64,000 nucleotides of DNA from Rhodothermus profundi (lineage in GTDB: Bacteria; Bacteroidota; Rhodothermia; Rhodothermales; Rhodothermaceae). Below are positions 43,122-52,880 of the stretch, in pieces (the first letter of the stretch is position 1; each line of letters opens with the position of its first letter). The notes below the pieces were generated by a model. It searched no databases. It was not told where the DNA came from and worked only from the letters and a program-made list of their open reading frames with translations. The DNA is taken from NCBI RefSeq assembly GCF_900142415.1, contig NZ_FRAU01000009.1, forward strand, positions 1 to 64,000, given 5' to 3'. The position numbers and the translations under genes were made by a program.

Positions 43122-44159
43122 ATGATAGGTAGCAGAATCCTGCTTGTGAGTGTGCTGCTCGGGGGCGTGCTGGTTGGCTGTGGCCGCGGACCGCAGCAGT
43201 CAGGGCAGCTCACCGGATCCGTGCATATTGACGGCTCCAGCACCGTCTATCCGTTAACCGAAGCGGTAGCGGAAGAGTTCATGAAGCAGTATCCTGGAGT
43301 GCGCGTGACCGTGGGCATTAGTGGGACCGGTGGCGGGTTTTCCAAGTTCTTGCGGAAAGAAACGGACATTAACGATGCGTCGCGTCCGATCCGTCCTGTA
43401 GAGGATTCGCTGGCGCGGCAAAATGGCGTGGCATACATCGAGTTGCCGGTGGCCTATGACGGAATTGCCGTGGTTGTACATCCTGAGAATGACTGGGTTG
43501 AATGCCTGACGGTGGAAGAGCTGCGCCGCATCTGGGAGCCGAACAGTACCATTACCCGCTGGCGTCAGGTGCGCGCCTCATTTCCGGATCGGCCGTTGAG
43601 CCTGTATGGCGCGGGAACGGATAGTGGCACCTACGACTACTTTACGGCGGCTATTGTGGGAGAGGAGCATGCCAGTCGCTCGGACTTTACCGCCAGTGAG
43701 GACGACAATGTGCTTGTGCAGGGCGTCAGCGGTGATCCCAATGCGCTGGGATTCATCCCGCTGGCTTACTATGAAGAGAACACGGATAAGCTCAAAGCCG
43801 TAGCGATCGACGACGGCAATCCGGATAATGGGGAGGGCTGCATTCTGCCAAGCCCTGAGACCGTCAACAACGGTACCTACCAGCCGCTTTCGCGTCCCAT
43901 TTTCATCTACGTGCGTGCGGACCGAGCTGATGATCCGGCTGTAGAGGCGTTTGTCACGTTTTATCTAAAGCAGGCGGCAGCGCTGGCGCCAGAGGTGGGC
44001 TATGTGCCGCTGTCGGCCGAGGCGTATGAGCTGGCGTTAGCGCGCTTTCAAAATCGGATAACGGGCAGTATCTTTGGGGGCGAAGGATCGCAGGTGGGCG
44101 TAATGGTTGAAGATCTGCTGCGGCTCGAACGGTCGTCTACAGAAAGTACGGCGGAGTAA
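43122..44159 (+). CDS. pstS: Phosphate ABC transporter substrate-binding lipoprotein
   Basis: PstS captures inorganic phosphate outside the membrane and delivers it to PstCA. A lipobox L-V-G-C is at residues 17-20. The phosphate-binding signature [11 protein letters not shown] begins the mature domain, followed by G-T-G-G-G-F-S-K-F and [12 protein letters not shown]. Length 345. It heads a complete pstSCAB-phoU set with 3-10 base gaps. The 190 bases before it hold no recognisable Pho box, although TTGACA occurs at 43069-43074. Confidence 0.95.
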   Translation: MIGSRILLVSVLLGGVLVGCGRGPQQSGQLTGSVHIDGSSTVYPLTEAVAEEFMKQYPGVRVTVGISGTGGGFSKFLRKETDINDASRPIRPVEDSLARQNGVAYIELPVAYDGIAVVVHPENDWVECLTVEELRRIWEPNSTITRWRQVRASFPDRPLSLYGAGTDSGTYDYFTAAIVGEEHASRSDFTASEDDNVLVQGVSGDPNALGFIPLAYYEENTDKLKAVAIDDGNPDNGEGCILPSPETVNNGTYQPLSRPIFIYVRADRADDPAVEAFVTFYLKQAAALAPEVGYVPLSAEAYELALARFQNRITGSIFGGEGSQVGVMVEDLLRLERSSTESTAE

Positions 44160-44168
44160 TCGGTATCC

Positions 44169-45113
44169 ATGGCTTCAACGTCCAACGAATGGATCCGGCG
44201 TCAGGGATTCCCAGACCTGGCGCCGGATGCCAATCTATCACGCGGACCCAAGGAACGGCTGATTCAGGCATTCCTTGGGTTCTGTGCTTTCGTGACGGTG
44301 TTGACCACCCTGGGCATTGCTGCCATCTTAATTGGCGAGTCTATCGCCTTTTTCCAGCAGGTATCGCTGGCAGAGTTTTTTGGAGATACGAAATGGACGC
44401 CGCAGTTTGCGGAGAAGCACTTTGGCATCTGGCCGCTACTGGCTGGTACGCTGATGATCACGGTCATTGCGGCGCTGGTAGCGATTCCTATTGGACTAGC
44501 TGCGGCCATTTACATTTCTCAGTATGCACCCGACCGCGTGCGTCGCTGGCTAAAACCATCGCTGGAATTGCTGGCCGGGGTGCCAACCGTTGTCTATGGC
44601 TATTTTGCGCTGACGTTTGTTACGCCCCTTTTGCAACAGGTACTTCCCCAGATGCAGGTGTACAATGCGCTCAGCGCCGGCATTGTCGTGGGCATCATGA
44701 TCATTCCGATGGTAGCGTCTCTGAGCGAAGATGCGCTTCGGGCCGTGCCTCGTTCGCTGGCAGAAGGAGCCTATGCGTTAGGGGCCACCAAGTATGAAGT
44801 GGTGTTGCGGGTGGTGGTGCCGGCAGCGCTCAGTGGGATTATGGCCAGTTTCATTCTGGCGCTGAGCCGAGCGATTGGGGAGACCATGATTGTGACCCTG
44901 GCAGCCGGTGCTACGCCTCGTCTGACGCTTAACCCGCTGGAGTCAATCCAGACCATGACGGCCTATATTGTCCAAGTCAGCCTGGGCGATACCCCCCAGG
45001 GAACGGTCATCTATCAGAGCCTGTTTGCCGTGGGGCTGGTGCTGTTTGTACTGACGCTGGGGATGAACTTGCTGGCTCACCGTATCATTCTGCGTTTTAA
45101 AGAGAGCTACTGA
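44169..45113 (+). CDS. pstC: Phosphate ABC transporter permease PstC
   Basis: One of the two inner-membrane channel subunits of the high-affinity phosphate transporter. The 314-residue protein has six spans and the ABC permease EAA loop ([21 protein letters not shown]) near residues 199-219. It also has [13 protein letters not shown] near 237. The order S-C-A-B supports PstC rather than PstA. It lies nine bases after pstS. Confidence 0.95.
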   Translation: MASTSNEWIRRQGFPDLAPDANLSRGPKERLIQAFLGFCAFVTVLTTLGIAAILIGESIAFFQQVSLAEFFGDTKWTPQFAEKHFGIWPLLAGTLMITVIAALVAIPIGLAAAIYISQYAPDRVRRWLKPSLELLAGVPTVVYGYFALTFVTPLLQQVLPQMQVYNALSAGIVVGIMIIPMVASLSEDALRAVPRSLAEGAYALGATKYEVVLRVVVPAALSGIMASFILALSRAIGETMIVTLAAGATPRLTLNPLESIQTMTAYIVQVSLGDTPQGTVIYQSLFAVGLVLFVLTLGMNLLAHRIILRFKESY

Positions 45114-45118
45114 GGCGT

Positions 45119-46012
45119 ATGACCGAAGTGCAACAGGCGGTGGCTACCCGGTTCGATCTGCGCCTGGAGCGGCGCCGGCGGTTTGGGCAGCTCCTGGCGG
45201 TCGTGCTGTTTTTTGCCACCTTATTTGGGCTGCTGGTGCTAACGGCGCTGCTGGTAGATGTGGTGCGCAAGGGAGCTCCGTGGCTGGACTGGCAATTTCT
45301 CACCTCGTATCCATCTCGGCGTCCAGAAGCGGCAGGCATCAAGTCGGCCATTGTCGGCTCGTTCTGGCTGATGCTGCTGACAGCGCTGTTTTCGGTGCCC
45401 ATCGGAGTAGGAGCGGCCGTCTATCTGGAAGAATATGCCCCGCGTGGCTGGTTGTTGCGGCTTATCCAACTGAACATTGCCAACCTGGCCGGTATTCCTT
45501 CCGTGATTTACGGGATTCTGGGACTGGGACTCTTTGTACGCTTTTTTGCGCTGGGGCGCAGCCTGCTCGCCGGGGCGTTGACCATGAGCCTGCTGGTCCT
45601 TCCGATAATCGTTATCAGTACCCAGGAAGCGCTGCGGGCCGTACCCCAGGGTATTCGGGAAAGTGCCTATGCCCTGGGAGCAACGCGTTGGCAGGTGGTC
45701 TCCAGCCATCTGCTACCCATTGCCGCACCGGGCATTCTGACCGGCATTATCCTGGCACTGAGCCGTGCCGTTGGAGAAACGGCGCCACTGGTTATGATTG
45801 GGGCGCTGACTTTTGTGGCCTTTCTTCCGAGCCATGTGCTGGATCCTTTTACCGTCTTGCCCATTCAGATCTTCAACTGGACGGCCCGCCCGCAAGAAAC
45901 CTTCCGGGGACTGGCTGCCGCTGCGATTATCGTGCTCATGGTCTTCCTGTTTTTGATGAACCTGAGTGCTATCCTGCTGCGCAACTACTACGAACGTCAT
46001 CGTCCGCACTGA
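45119..46012 (+). CDS. pstA: Phosphate ABC transporter permease PstA
   Basis: The second channel subunit of the phosphate transporter, 297 residues with six spans. The EAA loop reads [14 protein letters not shown] near residue 180. [13 protein letters not shown], the characteristic PstA segment, is near 219. [13 protein letters not shown] near 98 is also typical. It starts five bases after pstC. Confidence 0.95.
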   Translation: MTEVQQAVATRFDLRLERRRRFGQLLAVVLFFATLFGLLVLTALLVDVVRKGAPWLDWQFLTSYPSRRPEAAGIKSAIVGSFWLMLLTALFSVPIGVGAAVYLEEYAPRGWLLRLIQLNIANLAGIPSVIYGILGLGLFVRFFALGRSLLAGALTMSLLVLPIIVISTQEALRAVPQGIRESAYALGATRWQVVSSHLLPIAAPGILTGIILALSRAVGETAPLVMIGALTFVAFLPSHVLDPFTVLPIQIFNWTARPQETFRGLAAAAIIVLMVFLFLMNLSAILLRNYYERHRPH

Positions 46013-46016
46013 ACCT

Positions 46017-46844
46017 ATGGCCGATCACGTTTCGTCTGCTGAAAAAGCGCCTGCGACTGCATTTGCCGGGCTGCACCGCGACAGCGCGTCGCAGCACGTG
46101 CAACCCAAGATGGAAGTGCGCAATCTGTACTTCTGGTATGGGGATAAACTGGCGCTAAAAGATATTTCCCTCCAGATTCTCCCCAATGAGGTAACGGCTT
46201 TTATCGGGCCCTCCGGCTGTGGTAAAAGTACGCTGCTGCGCTGCCTCAACCGCATGAATGAGCTGATTCCGAACACACGCATGGAGGGAACCGTGTTGCT
46301 GGACGGCCGCGATATCTACCGGGAGATGGACCCGGTCGTGGTGCGCCGCCGCGTAGGGATGGTCTTTCAGAAACCTAATCCGTTTCCCAAGTCCATCTAC
46401 CAGAACGTCGCCTGGGGCGCTCGCATAAATGGCTACCGCGGTAACATGGATGAGCTGGTTGAACGATGCTTGCGAATGGCTGCCCTCTGGGATGAGGTGA
46501 AAGACCGACTCCATGAAAACGCCTACGGGTTGAGTGGGGGGCAGCAGCAGCGCCTCTGCATTGCCCGCGCGCTGGCTGTTGAGCCTGAAGTGCTGCTCAT
46601 GGATGAACCTGCCAGCGCCCTTGACCCGATCGCAACCGCCAAACTGGAAGAGACAATTCTGGAACTCAAAAAATCTTATACGATCATCATCGTTACGCAC
46701 AATATGCACCAGGCTTCGCGCATCAGTGATACCACCGCCTTCTTTTACATGGGCGAATTAATTGAAATGAACCGCACAGACGAACTTTTTACGCGGCCCC
46801 GCGAAAAACGTACGGAAGATTATATTACAGGACGGTTTGGCTAG
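46017..46844 (+). CDS. pstB: Phosphate ABC transporter ATP-binding protein
   Basis: The ATPase that powers PstCA. Walker [10 protein letters not shown] is near residue 65. The Q-loop [13 protein letters not shown] follows, then the signature L-S-G-G-Q-Q-Q-R-L and Walker B V-L-L-M-D-E-P, with the H-loop in T-H-N-M. F-x-K-P-N-P-F is diagnostic of PstB. ATG 46017, four bases after pstA, is used; the open frame extending back into pstA is an artefact. The final codons overlap a possible TTG start of phoU. Confidence 0.96.
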   Translation: MADHVSSAEKAPATAFAGLHRDSASQHVQPKMEVRNLYFWYGDKLALKDISLQILPNEVTAFIGPSGCGKSTLLRCLNRMNELIPNTRMEGTVLLDGRDIYREMDPVVVRRRVGMVFQKPNPFPKSIYQNVAWGARINGYRGNMDELVERCLRMAALWDEVKDRLHENAYGLSGGQQQRLCIARALAVEPEVLLMDEPASALDPIATAKLEETILELKKSYTIIIVTHNMHQASRISDTTAFFYMGELIEMNRTDELFTRPREKRTEDYITGRFG

Positions 46845-46857
46845 GTATTCGGCGAAG

Positions 46858-47556
46858 ATGACGGTACATCGACACATAGACGACGAACTGCTCGTGCTGC
46901 AACGCATGCTGTTCGAAATGGCCGATCTGGTCGACGAACAGCTCTCAAGCGCTATTGATGCGCTCCTCCGGCGCGATCTGGCATTGGCCGAGCGCGTGCG
47001 GGCGCGGGATGACGAAGTGGACGCCTATGAGCTCAAAATCGATCGGCAGTGCGAACGGATCCTGGCGTTGCATCATCCCGTAGCGGCTGAGCTGCGCATG
47101 ATCATCACGGCGGTTAAGGTCAACACCGACCTGGAGCGCATCGGGGATCACTGTAAAAACTTAGCCAAGCATACCCCCCACGTTGTACAGGCCCCTGAAG
47201 CGCTGGCCCAGACGCGCATTGAAGAAATGGCCGATGCCTCCCGGGCTATGCTGCGCCAGGTGCAGGAGGCGTTCCTGAAACGCGACCGCCTGCTGGCGCG
47301 TCAGGTGCTGGCACAGGACCTCCAGATCGACCGATTGCATCGAGAAAACTTCGAACAACTGGTGCGTTTTGGGCAGCAGCATCCCGAACACCTCGAAGCG
47401 GTAGCTCATCTGATCACCGCAAGCAAGGCGCTGGAGCGTATTTCGGACCACGCTAAGAATATTGCGGAAAGCGTGGTCTTTCTGATTGAGGGGGTGGACA
47501 TTCGGCATCGCAAGCTTCGAGAACCGCAGGCGCAGGAGGGTGAGCAACACCGCTAA
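46858..47556 (+). CDS. phoU: Phosphate transport regulator PhoU
   Basis: PhoU restrains PstSCAB and transmits phosphate status to the PhoR/PhoB type two-component system. The roughly 232-residue all-helical protein shows two PhoU repeats with the metal-binding pattern: T-D-L-E-R-I-G-D-H-C-K-N near residue 90 and K-A-L-E-R-I-S-D-H-A-K-N-I-A-E near 194. ATG 46858 is preferred; a TTG at 46837 would overlap the pstB stop. It is the last gene of the operon and is followed by a terminator. Confidence 0.94.
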   Translation: MTVHRHIDDELLVLQRMLFEMADLVDEQLSSAIDALLRRDLALAERVRARDDEVDAYELKIDRQCERILALHHPVAAELRMIITAVKVNTDLERIGDHCKNLAKHTPHVVQAPEALAQTRIEEMADASRAMLRQVQEAFLKRDRLLARQVLAQDLQIDRLHRENFEQLVRFGQQHPEHLEAVAHLITASKALERISDHAKNIAESVVFLIEGVDIRHRKLREPQAQEGEQHR

Positions 47557-47564
47557 ACCATAAA

Positions 47565-47592
47565 AAACCCCGCCCTTTCAAGGCGGGGTTTT
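47565..47592. terminator. Bidirectional terminator between phoU and hsp20
   Basis: AAACCCCGCC (47565-47574) pairs with GGCGGGGTTT (47582-47591). A-rich sequence on the left and T-rich on the right allow termination of both convergent transcripts. Confidence 0.88.
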
Positions 47593-47613
47593 CTTTAGTC
47601 GCTGACAGGTTGC

Positions 47614-48054
47614 TTACGAGATCTTGATACGTACTGGCTTGCTTTCCTCCGTCTTGGGCGCTTCGATGATCAGGACGCCGTTTTCAAAGTGGGCCTTGAT
47701 CTTGTCCGGGTTCACGTTCTGGCCCAGATTGAACGACCGGAAGAAGCGGCCATACCACCGCTCCATCCGATGATACTGGGCGTCCTTGTGTTCCTGCTGC
47801 GGCCGCTCGCCACTTACCTGCAGCGTGCCGTTTTCAAAAGTGATCGTGACCTGATCCCGGCTTACGCCGGGCAGGTCCATGTAGATGAGATAGGCATCGT
47901 CAGTCTCCAACAGGTCCACCGTGGGCGTCCAGACCGCCGACTCGACTTCAGGCCGCAGCCAGCTCCCGAAGAAATTCTCAAACAGCCGGTCCACTTCCCG
48001 CTGCAGCTCAGACAGCAGCGATGTCGGCGACGTATAGCGCATCACCTCGGCCAT
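47614..48054 (-). CDS. Small heat-shock protein, Hsp20/alpha-crystallin family
   Basis: An ATP-independent holdase chaperone of 146 residues. The alpha-crystallin domain spans about residues 38-140, with V-D-L-L-E-T-D-D-A-Y, D-L-P-G-V-S-R-D-Q-V and the G-V-L-I-I-E-A-P motif near the end. The C-terminal K-P-V-R-I-K-I-S carries the I-x-I/V-type anchor. The start at 48054 is fixed by a GGAGGAGG ribosome site on the minus strand; the frame upstream of it is untranslated leader. A 12-bp hairpin at 48107-48134 lies in the leader or promoter region. Confidence 0.95.
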   Translation of the reverse strand: MAEVMRYTSPTSLLSELQREVDRLFENFFGSWLRPEVESAVWTPTVDLLETDDAYLIYMDLPGVSRDQVTITFENGTLQVSGERPQQEHKDAQYHRMERWYGRFFRSFNLGQNVNPDKIKAHFENGVLIIEAPKTEESKPVRIKIS

Positions 48055-48106
48055 GGCTCCTCCTCCGGTTTGGTTTGAGGGGTTACGCAATACGCCAACC
48101 GACTTC

Positions 48107-48134
48107 GTTGGTCCGACATCCTGTCGGAACCAAC
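48107..48134 (-). promoter_or_regulatory. Hairpin or palindromic operator upstream of hsp20
   Basis: On the minus strand GTTGGT-T-CCGACA pairs with TGTCGG-ACCAAC: 12 bp with one bulged base and a GGA loop, 53 bases before the hsp20 start. There is no T-run, so it is not a terminator. It does not match the CIRCE element. The Shine-Dalgarno bases are not part of the stem, so a simple thermometer is not evident. Confidence 0.45.
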
Positions 48135-48157
48135 CGGCCACTTTACTGAATCAACAA

Positions 48158-48181
48158 ACGGCATGCCTGGAAGCATGCCGT
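48158..48181 (-). terminator. Possible terminator after the S41 protease gene
   Basis: ACGGCATGC (48158-48166) pairs with GCATGCCGT (48173-48181). Read on the minus strand the stem is followed by TTTGTTG, a short T-rich run. It lies between the protease stop and the hsp20 leader. Confidence 0.5.
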
Positions 48182-48224
48182 CTGCCGGATCGGACACCGT
48201 GTCAGCGTGAACCTGTCAAGCTGA

Positions 48225-49895
48225 CTAGCGACCTTTGCGTAGCGGATTGTCGGCCTTCGGAGCAAAGTACGCAGCCAGCGCCTCCGCTCGGTCCCAGTAC
48301 TTCAGGGCAGCGTGCAGGACCGGATCGATCTGGTTAAACAGGCGAATAGATGCTTCCCGACCAAATAGTTGCCAGGCCAGGTAGGCTTTCAGCAACGTGC
48401 TCAGCGTCTCCCGCTGCGCTTCAGCCTGCGCTATGGTGAACCGGCGCGTGGCCGTTGAATCGGAGCCGAACAGATTCTGCGCCTGCGCATAGTCCAGGAA
48501 AGCCTGCCACATGACATCGTCCACCGTAAACGACGCCAGAAAGGCTTCCTGCCGGTTGGTCCACTGCTGTCGCAGTTCAAACTCGTGTTTGCTGAACCAG
48601 TCGCGCACGAAGTTGAACGCTAGCTGGCGGCGCGACACTTCGAGTAAGATTGAGTTGGTATCCGGAGGCACAATCACATCGGGGAGAATGCCGCCGCCTC
48701 CAAAAACCGTCCGTCCGTGAACGGTTTTGAATTTGAGCGAGTCGGGAATTTCATTGATATAGTCTTCAGGGTGAAAGACTGTGGTTTCGTAATTGGCAAA
48801 CTTCTGGCGATAGTAGTCTTCCAGATCTCCGCCGTGGTAAGGTGTTTGAATGAGTCGTCCAGAGGGGGTATAGTAGCGGGCCACCGTAAGCTGAATGACG
48901 CTGCCGTCTGAGAGAGGAAATTGATTTTGCACCAGTCCTTTTCCAAACGTGCGCAGGCCGACAATCAGGGCCCGGTCGTTGTCCTGGAGGGCCCCTGCTA
49001 CAATTTCGCTGGCGGAAGCCGAGTTGCGATTGACCAGAACGATCACAGGCTGGTATTCAAAGCGACCGCCTGAAGTAGAACGGCGTGTGATCTGGGCCTG
49101 GGCGATTCGTCCGCGCGTGTACACGATAGTGTAGCCTTCGGGAAGTAGCTCATCAACCAGCTCGACCGCGGTTTCCATGATGCCGCCTGGATTGTCGCGC
49201 AGGTCCAGCACCAGCCGTTGCATGCCCTGGCGTTTGAGCTGCTCCAGGTGTTCCAGGAATTCGTCATAGGTGGTCATAGCAAAACGGCTGATGCGAATAT
49301 AGCCGGTCTTTTCATCCAGCATATAGGCGGCATCCACCGTGTAAAGCGGGATGCGGGCACGTGTAATGACAAATTCAAGGGGTTCTCGGACGCCCAGCCG
49401 GCGAATGGTTACCTTGACCTGCGTGCCTTCAGGACCTTTCAGGCGCTTCTGAATTTCGCGCGAAGAGAGGCCAACCGCATTGGAATCTTCAATGGCAATA
49501 ATACGATCGCCCGGCATTAACCCAGCTGCTTCACTGGGACCGCCGCTGATGGTCGCCACCACGCGGGCCGTGTCGTCCACCACTTCGAACCAGATGCCCA
49601 CCCCGCCAAAGGAGCCCTGATAGCTCTCACGCAACTCTTTCATTTCCTCGGCCGTGATGTACACCGAGTGCGGATCCAGTTCCGTCAGCATTGCGCGAAT
49701 GGCTTCTTCAGCCAACGGCTCCGGCTTGACCGGATCGACATACCGCTGGGTGATGGTCAGAAAGGCTTCCTCCAACTTACGCAGGCTGGCCAGCGTATCG
49801 GTAGTCGACACAGCCTGCTGCAGATTCCATCCCAAGACAATACCCAGGGCCAACAGCAAAACGGCCGGGAGCGTGTAGCGCAGCGATTTTTTCAT
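48225..49895 (-). CDS. C-terminal processing protease, S41 family with PDZ domain
   Basis: A membrane-anchored periplasmic serine protease of the CtpA/Prc type, 556 residues. An N-terminal hydrophobic anchor (L-P-A-V-L-L-L-A-L-G-I-V-L-G) is followed by a short helical cap. A PDZ domain (G-S-F-G-G-V-G-I-W to about residue 190) precedes the S41 domain. The catalytic serine region N-S-A-S-A-S-E is at 291-297, and the lysine is in F-G-K-G about 25 residues later. L-D-L-R-D-N-P-G-G is also present. The helical C-terminal 150 residues are of unknown role. ATG 49895 is chosen because residues before it lack signal features. Confidence 0.93.
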   Translation of the reverse strand: MKKSLRYTLPAVLLLALGIVLGWNLQQAVSTTDTLASLRKLEEAFLTITQRYVDPVKPEPLAEEAIRAMLTELDPHSVYITAEEMKELRESYQGSFGGVGIWFEVVDDTARVVATISGGPSEAAGLMPGDRIIAIEDSNAVGLSSREIQKRLKGPEGTQVKVTIRRLGVREPLEFVITRARIPLYTVDAAYMLDEKTGYIRISRFAMTTYDEFLEHLEQLKRQGMQRLVLDLRDNPGGIMETAVELVDELLPEGYTIVYTRGRIAQAQITRRSTSGGRFEYQPVIVLVNRNSASASEIVAGALQDNDRALIVGLRTFGKGLVQNQFPLSDGSVIQLTVARYYTPSGRLIQTPYHGGDLEDYYRQKFANYETTVFHPEDYINEIPDSLKFKTVHGRTVFGGGGILPDVIVPPDTNSILLEVSRRQLAFNFVRDWFSKHEFELRQQWTNRQEAFLASFTVDDVMWQAFLDYAQAQNLFGSDSTATRRFTIAQAEAQRETLSTLLKAYLAWQLFGREASIRLFNQIDPVLHAALKYWDRAEALAAYFAPKADNPLRKGR

Positions 49896-50079
49896 CGTAG
49901 CATAAAAGCTTGACAATCCGTAGCTCTTAAAGATACAGCAACCACCAGCAAAACGCACGCCGCTTTATCTTAATGGTGCAGGCAGTGGTTTGTTGCGGAA
50001 CAGTTGCGTTTGGCTGAAACCCGAACTTTCGTGTGGGCGTAGGCCGGCCGAACGTTTGACCAACCCTGAAGCGATCTTC

Positions 50080-50682
50080 ATGCGCAGCAAAGGACTGCTC
50101 ACGCTGGTTGTGATCGTGCTGCTGCTCGGCATGGCAGGGTGCGCCGGTTGCAGCACGTATAACCGCATGGTCGAAGCAGATGAAATGGTAGCTCGGGCGT
50201 GGGCCGACCTGCAGGCGCAATATCAGCGCCGAGCCGATCTAATTCCCAATCTGGTACGTACGGTGCAGGCCTCGGCCACCTTTGAGCGGGAGACGCTGGA
50301 AGCTGTTACCAGTGCGCGCGCTCGCGCTACGGCCATTACGCTGAGCATTGAAGATCTGAGTGATCCGGAAAAGGTGCGGCAGTTTCAGGAGGCGCAGGCG
50401 CAGCTTTCAAGTGCGCTGGCCCGGTTGCTGGCCGTTGCGGAAAACTATCCGCAATTGCAGACAACAGAAGCCTTTCGAGACCTGCTCGTGCAGCTTGAAG
50501 GCACAGAAAATCGTATCGCCGTGGCGCGGCGCGACTACAACGAAGCAGTGCGTCGTTACAATACGCTGGTGCGGCGTTTTCCGACCGTGCTGGTGGCCCG
50601 CCTGACGGGGTTTATCCCCAAACAGCCGTTTGAAGCAGCCGAAAGCGCCCAGGAGGCACCCCAGGTAGAATTTAACCTTTGA
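50080..50682 (+). CDS. lemA: LemA family protein
   Basis: A 200-residue membrane-anchored protein with one N-terminal span or lipoprotein-like signal (L-L-G-M-A-G-C-A-G-C). The LemA helical domain includes Y-N-R-M-V-E-A-D-E-M-V-A-R-A-W-A-D-L-Q-A-Q-Y-Q-R-R-A-D-L-I-P-N-L-V in broken form across residues 25-55, the most conserved part of the family. A-E-N-Y-P-Q-L near 125 and I-A-V-A-R-R-D-Y-N-E near 148 are also diagnostic. Exact function is unknown; lemA is often beside htpX and TPM genes, as here. Confidence 0.93.
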   Translation: MRSKGLLTLVVIVLLLGMAGCAGCSTYNRMVEADEMVARAWADLQAQYQRRADLIPNLVRTVQASATFERETLEAVTSARARATAITLSIEDLSDPEKVRQFQEAQAQLSSALARLLAVAENYPQLQTTEAFRDLLVQLEGTENRIAVARRDYNEAVRRYNTLVRRFPTVLVARLTGFIPKQPFEAAESAQEAPQVEFNL

Positions 50683-50686
50683 ATGC

Positions 50687-51496
50687 ATGCAGCGAGCAAA
50701 CGGGTGGCTGGGATGGCTGCTGGGACTGCTACTTGGGTGGGGAGCCTTTGCCCAGCAAATTGAAGTCATTTCACCCACCGGCCAGTGGGTAACGGATCTG
50801 GCCGATCTGCTAACCCCGGCCGAAGAGCAAATGCTGAGCCGGAAGCTGGCTACCTACGCGGATACAACCTCAACGCAAATCGTTATTGTAACGCTGCCTA
50901 CGCTCAATGGCGTTCCGGCCGCCGACTATGCGGTGGCCCTGGGACGTCGCTGGGGAGTTGGACAAGCCGAATATGACAATGGGGTCGTTATTCTGGTAGC
51001 CCGTGAAGAACGCGAAGTGTTCATCGCGACGGGATATGGGCTCGAAGGAGCGATTCCGGATGCGCTGGCCGGAAGAATTGTGCGGGATATTATCATTCCC
51101 CGCTTCCGGCAGGGAGACTTTTACGGAGGGCTTTCGGCGGCGGTTGATGCCATCATCGCTGCCGCGCAGGGCGAGTTCCAGCCGCCTGAACGCTCAGGCA
51201 ATGAACGTAGTCTGTGGGACATAGGGGTTACTTTATTTGTATTGCTGGTGCTGCTGTTGTTTATCATGTCGGCGTCGCGAGGAATGGAGGGACCACCGCG
51301 AGGACGCAAGCGGCACCGGCATCCGTACCGCGTCTATCAACGCACCTCCGACTTTCCACCGATCATTATCTGGGGAGGGAGCATGGGCAGTGGCGGTGGC
51401 TGGAGCAGCGGGGGCGGATGGGGAGGAGGTGACTGGGGCGGCTTCTCTGGAGGCGGCGGTAGCTTTGGAGGAGGCGGCGCAGGAGGTCATTGGTAA
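50687..51496 (+). CDS. TPM domain protein (YgcG family) with Gly-rich tail
   Basis: A 269-residue envelope protein: signal peptide ending F-A-Q, a TPM domain (PF04536, about residues 35-160) with V-T-D-L-A-D-L-L, Q-I-V-I-V-T-L-P-T-L and G-Y-G-L-E-G-A-I-P-D, then one membrane span (V-L-L-V-L-L-L-F-I-M). The C-terminus is a glycine/serine repeat rich in G-G-G and W. TPM proteins are linked to photosystem repair in plants and to membrane integrity in bacteria. It begins four bases after lemA, so the two are co-transcribed. Confidence 0.88.
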   Translation: MQRANGWLGWLLGLLLGWGAFAQQIEVISPTGQWVTDLADLLTPAEEQMLSRKLATYADTTSTQIVIVTLPTLNGVPAADYAVALGRRWGVGQAEYDNGVVILVAREEREVFIATGYGLEGAIPDALAGRIVRDIIIPRFRQGDFYGGLSAAVDAIIAAAQGEFQPPERSGNERSLWDIGVTLFVLLVLLLFIMSASRGMEGPPRGRKRHRHPYRVYQRTSDFPPIIIWGGSMGSGGGWSSGGGWGGGDWGGFSGGGGSFGGGGAGGHW

Positions 51497-51499
51497 GGC

Positions 51500-51832
51500 A
51501 TGGCAAGAACAATGGACCGACTGGAACAGTTGCTCCAGTTCTATCAGGAAGATCCTACCGATGCCTTCACGCGTTTTGCGCTGGCCCAGGAGTACTGGAA
51601 GCGAGGCGACACGGCGCAAGCGCTGCGCTTCTTCGAGGAACTGGTGCGCGACCATCCCGACTATGTGGGGACCTATTACCACCTGGCAAAACTCTACCGA
51701 ACGCTAGGGCGCCTGGAAGAGGCGCGGCGCACCTACCAGCAGGGGATTGAGGTAGCTCGTCGGGTAGGCGACGCGAAAAGTCTGGCCGAATTGCAGGATG
51801 CGCTGATGGCACTAGAGCTGGGAGAGGAGTAG
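51500..51832 (+). CDS. Small tetratricopeptide repeat protein
   Basis: A soluble protein of 110 residues with two to three TPR units: [21 protein letters not shown] in part (residues 27-47) and [17 protein letters not shown] (58-74). Such repeats bind peptides or partner proteins. It starts three bases after the TPM gene and precedes htpX, so it is probably an adaptor in the same unit. ATG 51512 is an alternative start. Confidence 0.85.
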   Translation: MARTMDRLEQLLQFYQEDPTDAFTRFALAQEYWKRGDTAQALRFFEELVRDHPDYVGTYYHLAKLYRTLGRLEEARRTYQQGIEVARRVGDAKSLAELQDALMALELGEE

Positions 51833-51954
51833 GCAGCGCTGTTGCGTCGTTTTTACAGGAGGATTCCTTGCTTTTGCGTAGAACCACCCCATCGTCCTGT
51901 CGTATATCTCCGCAACGTAATCTATCGAGGTGTTCAACCATCCCTGAAGGAGCT

Positions 51955-52809
51955 ATGTCGAGCGCGCTGCGTACAGCGGCTTTAATGGCCCTGCTAATGG
52001 TGCTTTTTGTGCTCATTGGTGAGGCAATCGGTGGCGAGCAGGGCATGATCATCGCCTTCTTTTTTGCCGTGGCGATGAACTTCTTTAGCTACTGGTTCAG
52101 CGACAAAATTGTGCTGATGATGTACGGCGCCCGGGAAGTTACCCGGGAAGATGCACCTGAACTTTACGACATGGTGGATCGTCTGCGGCAGCGGGCAGGG
52201 CTGCCCATGCCGCGCGTGTATGTCATTCCGTCAGAGCAGCCGAATGCCTTTGCCACCGGCCGCAACCCGAAGCACAGCGCCGTGGCGGTTACGCAGGGCA
52301 TTATGCGGCTGCTCAATCGGGAAGAGCTGGAAGGCGTTATTGCGCATGAGCTGGCCCACATCAAACACCGAGACATTCTGATTTCGTCAATCGCCGCTAC
52401 GCTGGCCGCGGCCATTACGATGCTGGCGCGTTTTGCCTTCTTCTTTGGACCGGCCGGTGATCGGGATCGGGGAAATGCGCTGGCCGGATTGCTTATGCTC
52501 ATTCTGGCGCCGCTGGCTGCCATGCTTATTCAAATGGCGATTTCACGAGCTCGTGAGTTTGCGGCAGACCGAGGAGGCGCGCTTATTTGTGGGCGGCCAC
52601 GGGCGCTGGCTCGGGCGCTGGAGAAGCTGGAAGCCGGGGTGGCCCATATTCCCATGGATGCCAATCCGGCGACTGCCCATATGTTTATTGTGCATCCGTT
52701 TAGCGGAGGCGGCGGCATTGCCCGGCTGTTTTCAACCCATCCACCTACCGAAGAGCGCATTCGGCGGCTGCTTGAGCTAGAACAGGAACTGGCGGGGGCT
52801 CGCGCCTAA
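51955..52809 (+). CDS. htpX: Protease HtpX, M48 zinc metallopeptidase
   Basis: A membrane-embedded zinc protease that degrades misfolded membrane proteins. The 284-residue protein has two N-terminal spans, the active site H-E-L-A-H near residue 141 and two later spans. The third zinc ligand is in [17 protein letters not shown] near 96 and [10 protein letters not shown] near the end are family marks. ATG 51955 follows AAGGAG. A TTG at 51868 has a better spaced AGGAGG but would add 29 residues with no membrane or signal feature. Confidence 0.94.
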   Translation: MSSALRTAALMALLMVLFVLIGEAIGGEQGMIIAFFFAVAMNFFSYWFSDKIVLMMYGAREVTREDAPELYDMVDRLRQRAGLPMPRVYVIPSEQPNAFATGRNPKHSAVAVTQGIMRLLNREELEGVIAHELAHIKHRDILISSIAATLAAAITMLARFAFFFGPAGDRDRGNALAGLLMLILAPLAAMLIQMAISRAREFAADRGGALICGRPRALARALEKLEAGVAHIPMDANPATAHMFIVHPFSGGGGIARLFSTHPPTEERIRRLLELEQELAGARA

Positions 52810-52821
52810 TGGAACCTTCTG

Positions 52822-52852
52822 CAACGGCCGGCCATTTGTCTGCCGGCCGTTG
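52822..52852 (+). terminator. Terminator-like hairpin after htpX
   Basis: CAACGGCCGGC (52822-52832) pairs perfectly with GCCGGCCGTTG (52842-52852), followed by TGGTTTAA. The stem is very strong but the T-run is short. Confidence 0.6.
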
Positions 52853-52880
52853 TGGTTTAAAAACTAAACATTTGGCGGCT

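Noticed and set aside
51868-51954. N-terminal extension of htpX from TTG 51868
   Set aside because: Although AGGAGG precedes it, the 29 added residues are not signal- or membrane-like and HtpX normally starts directly at its first span.
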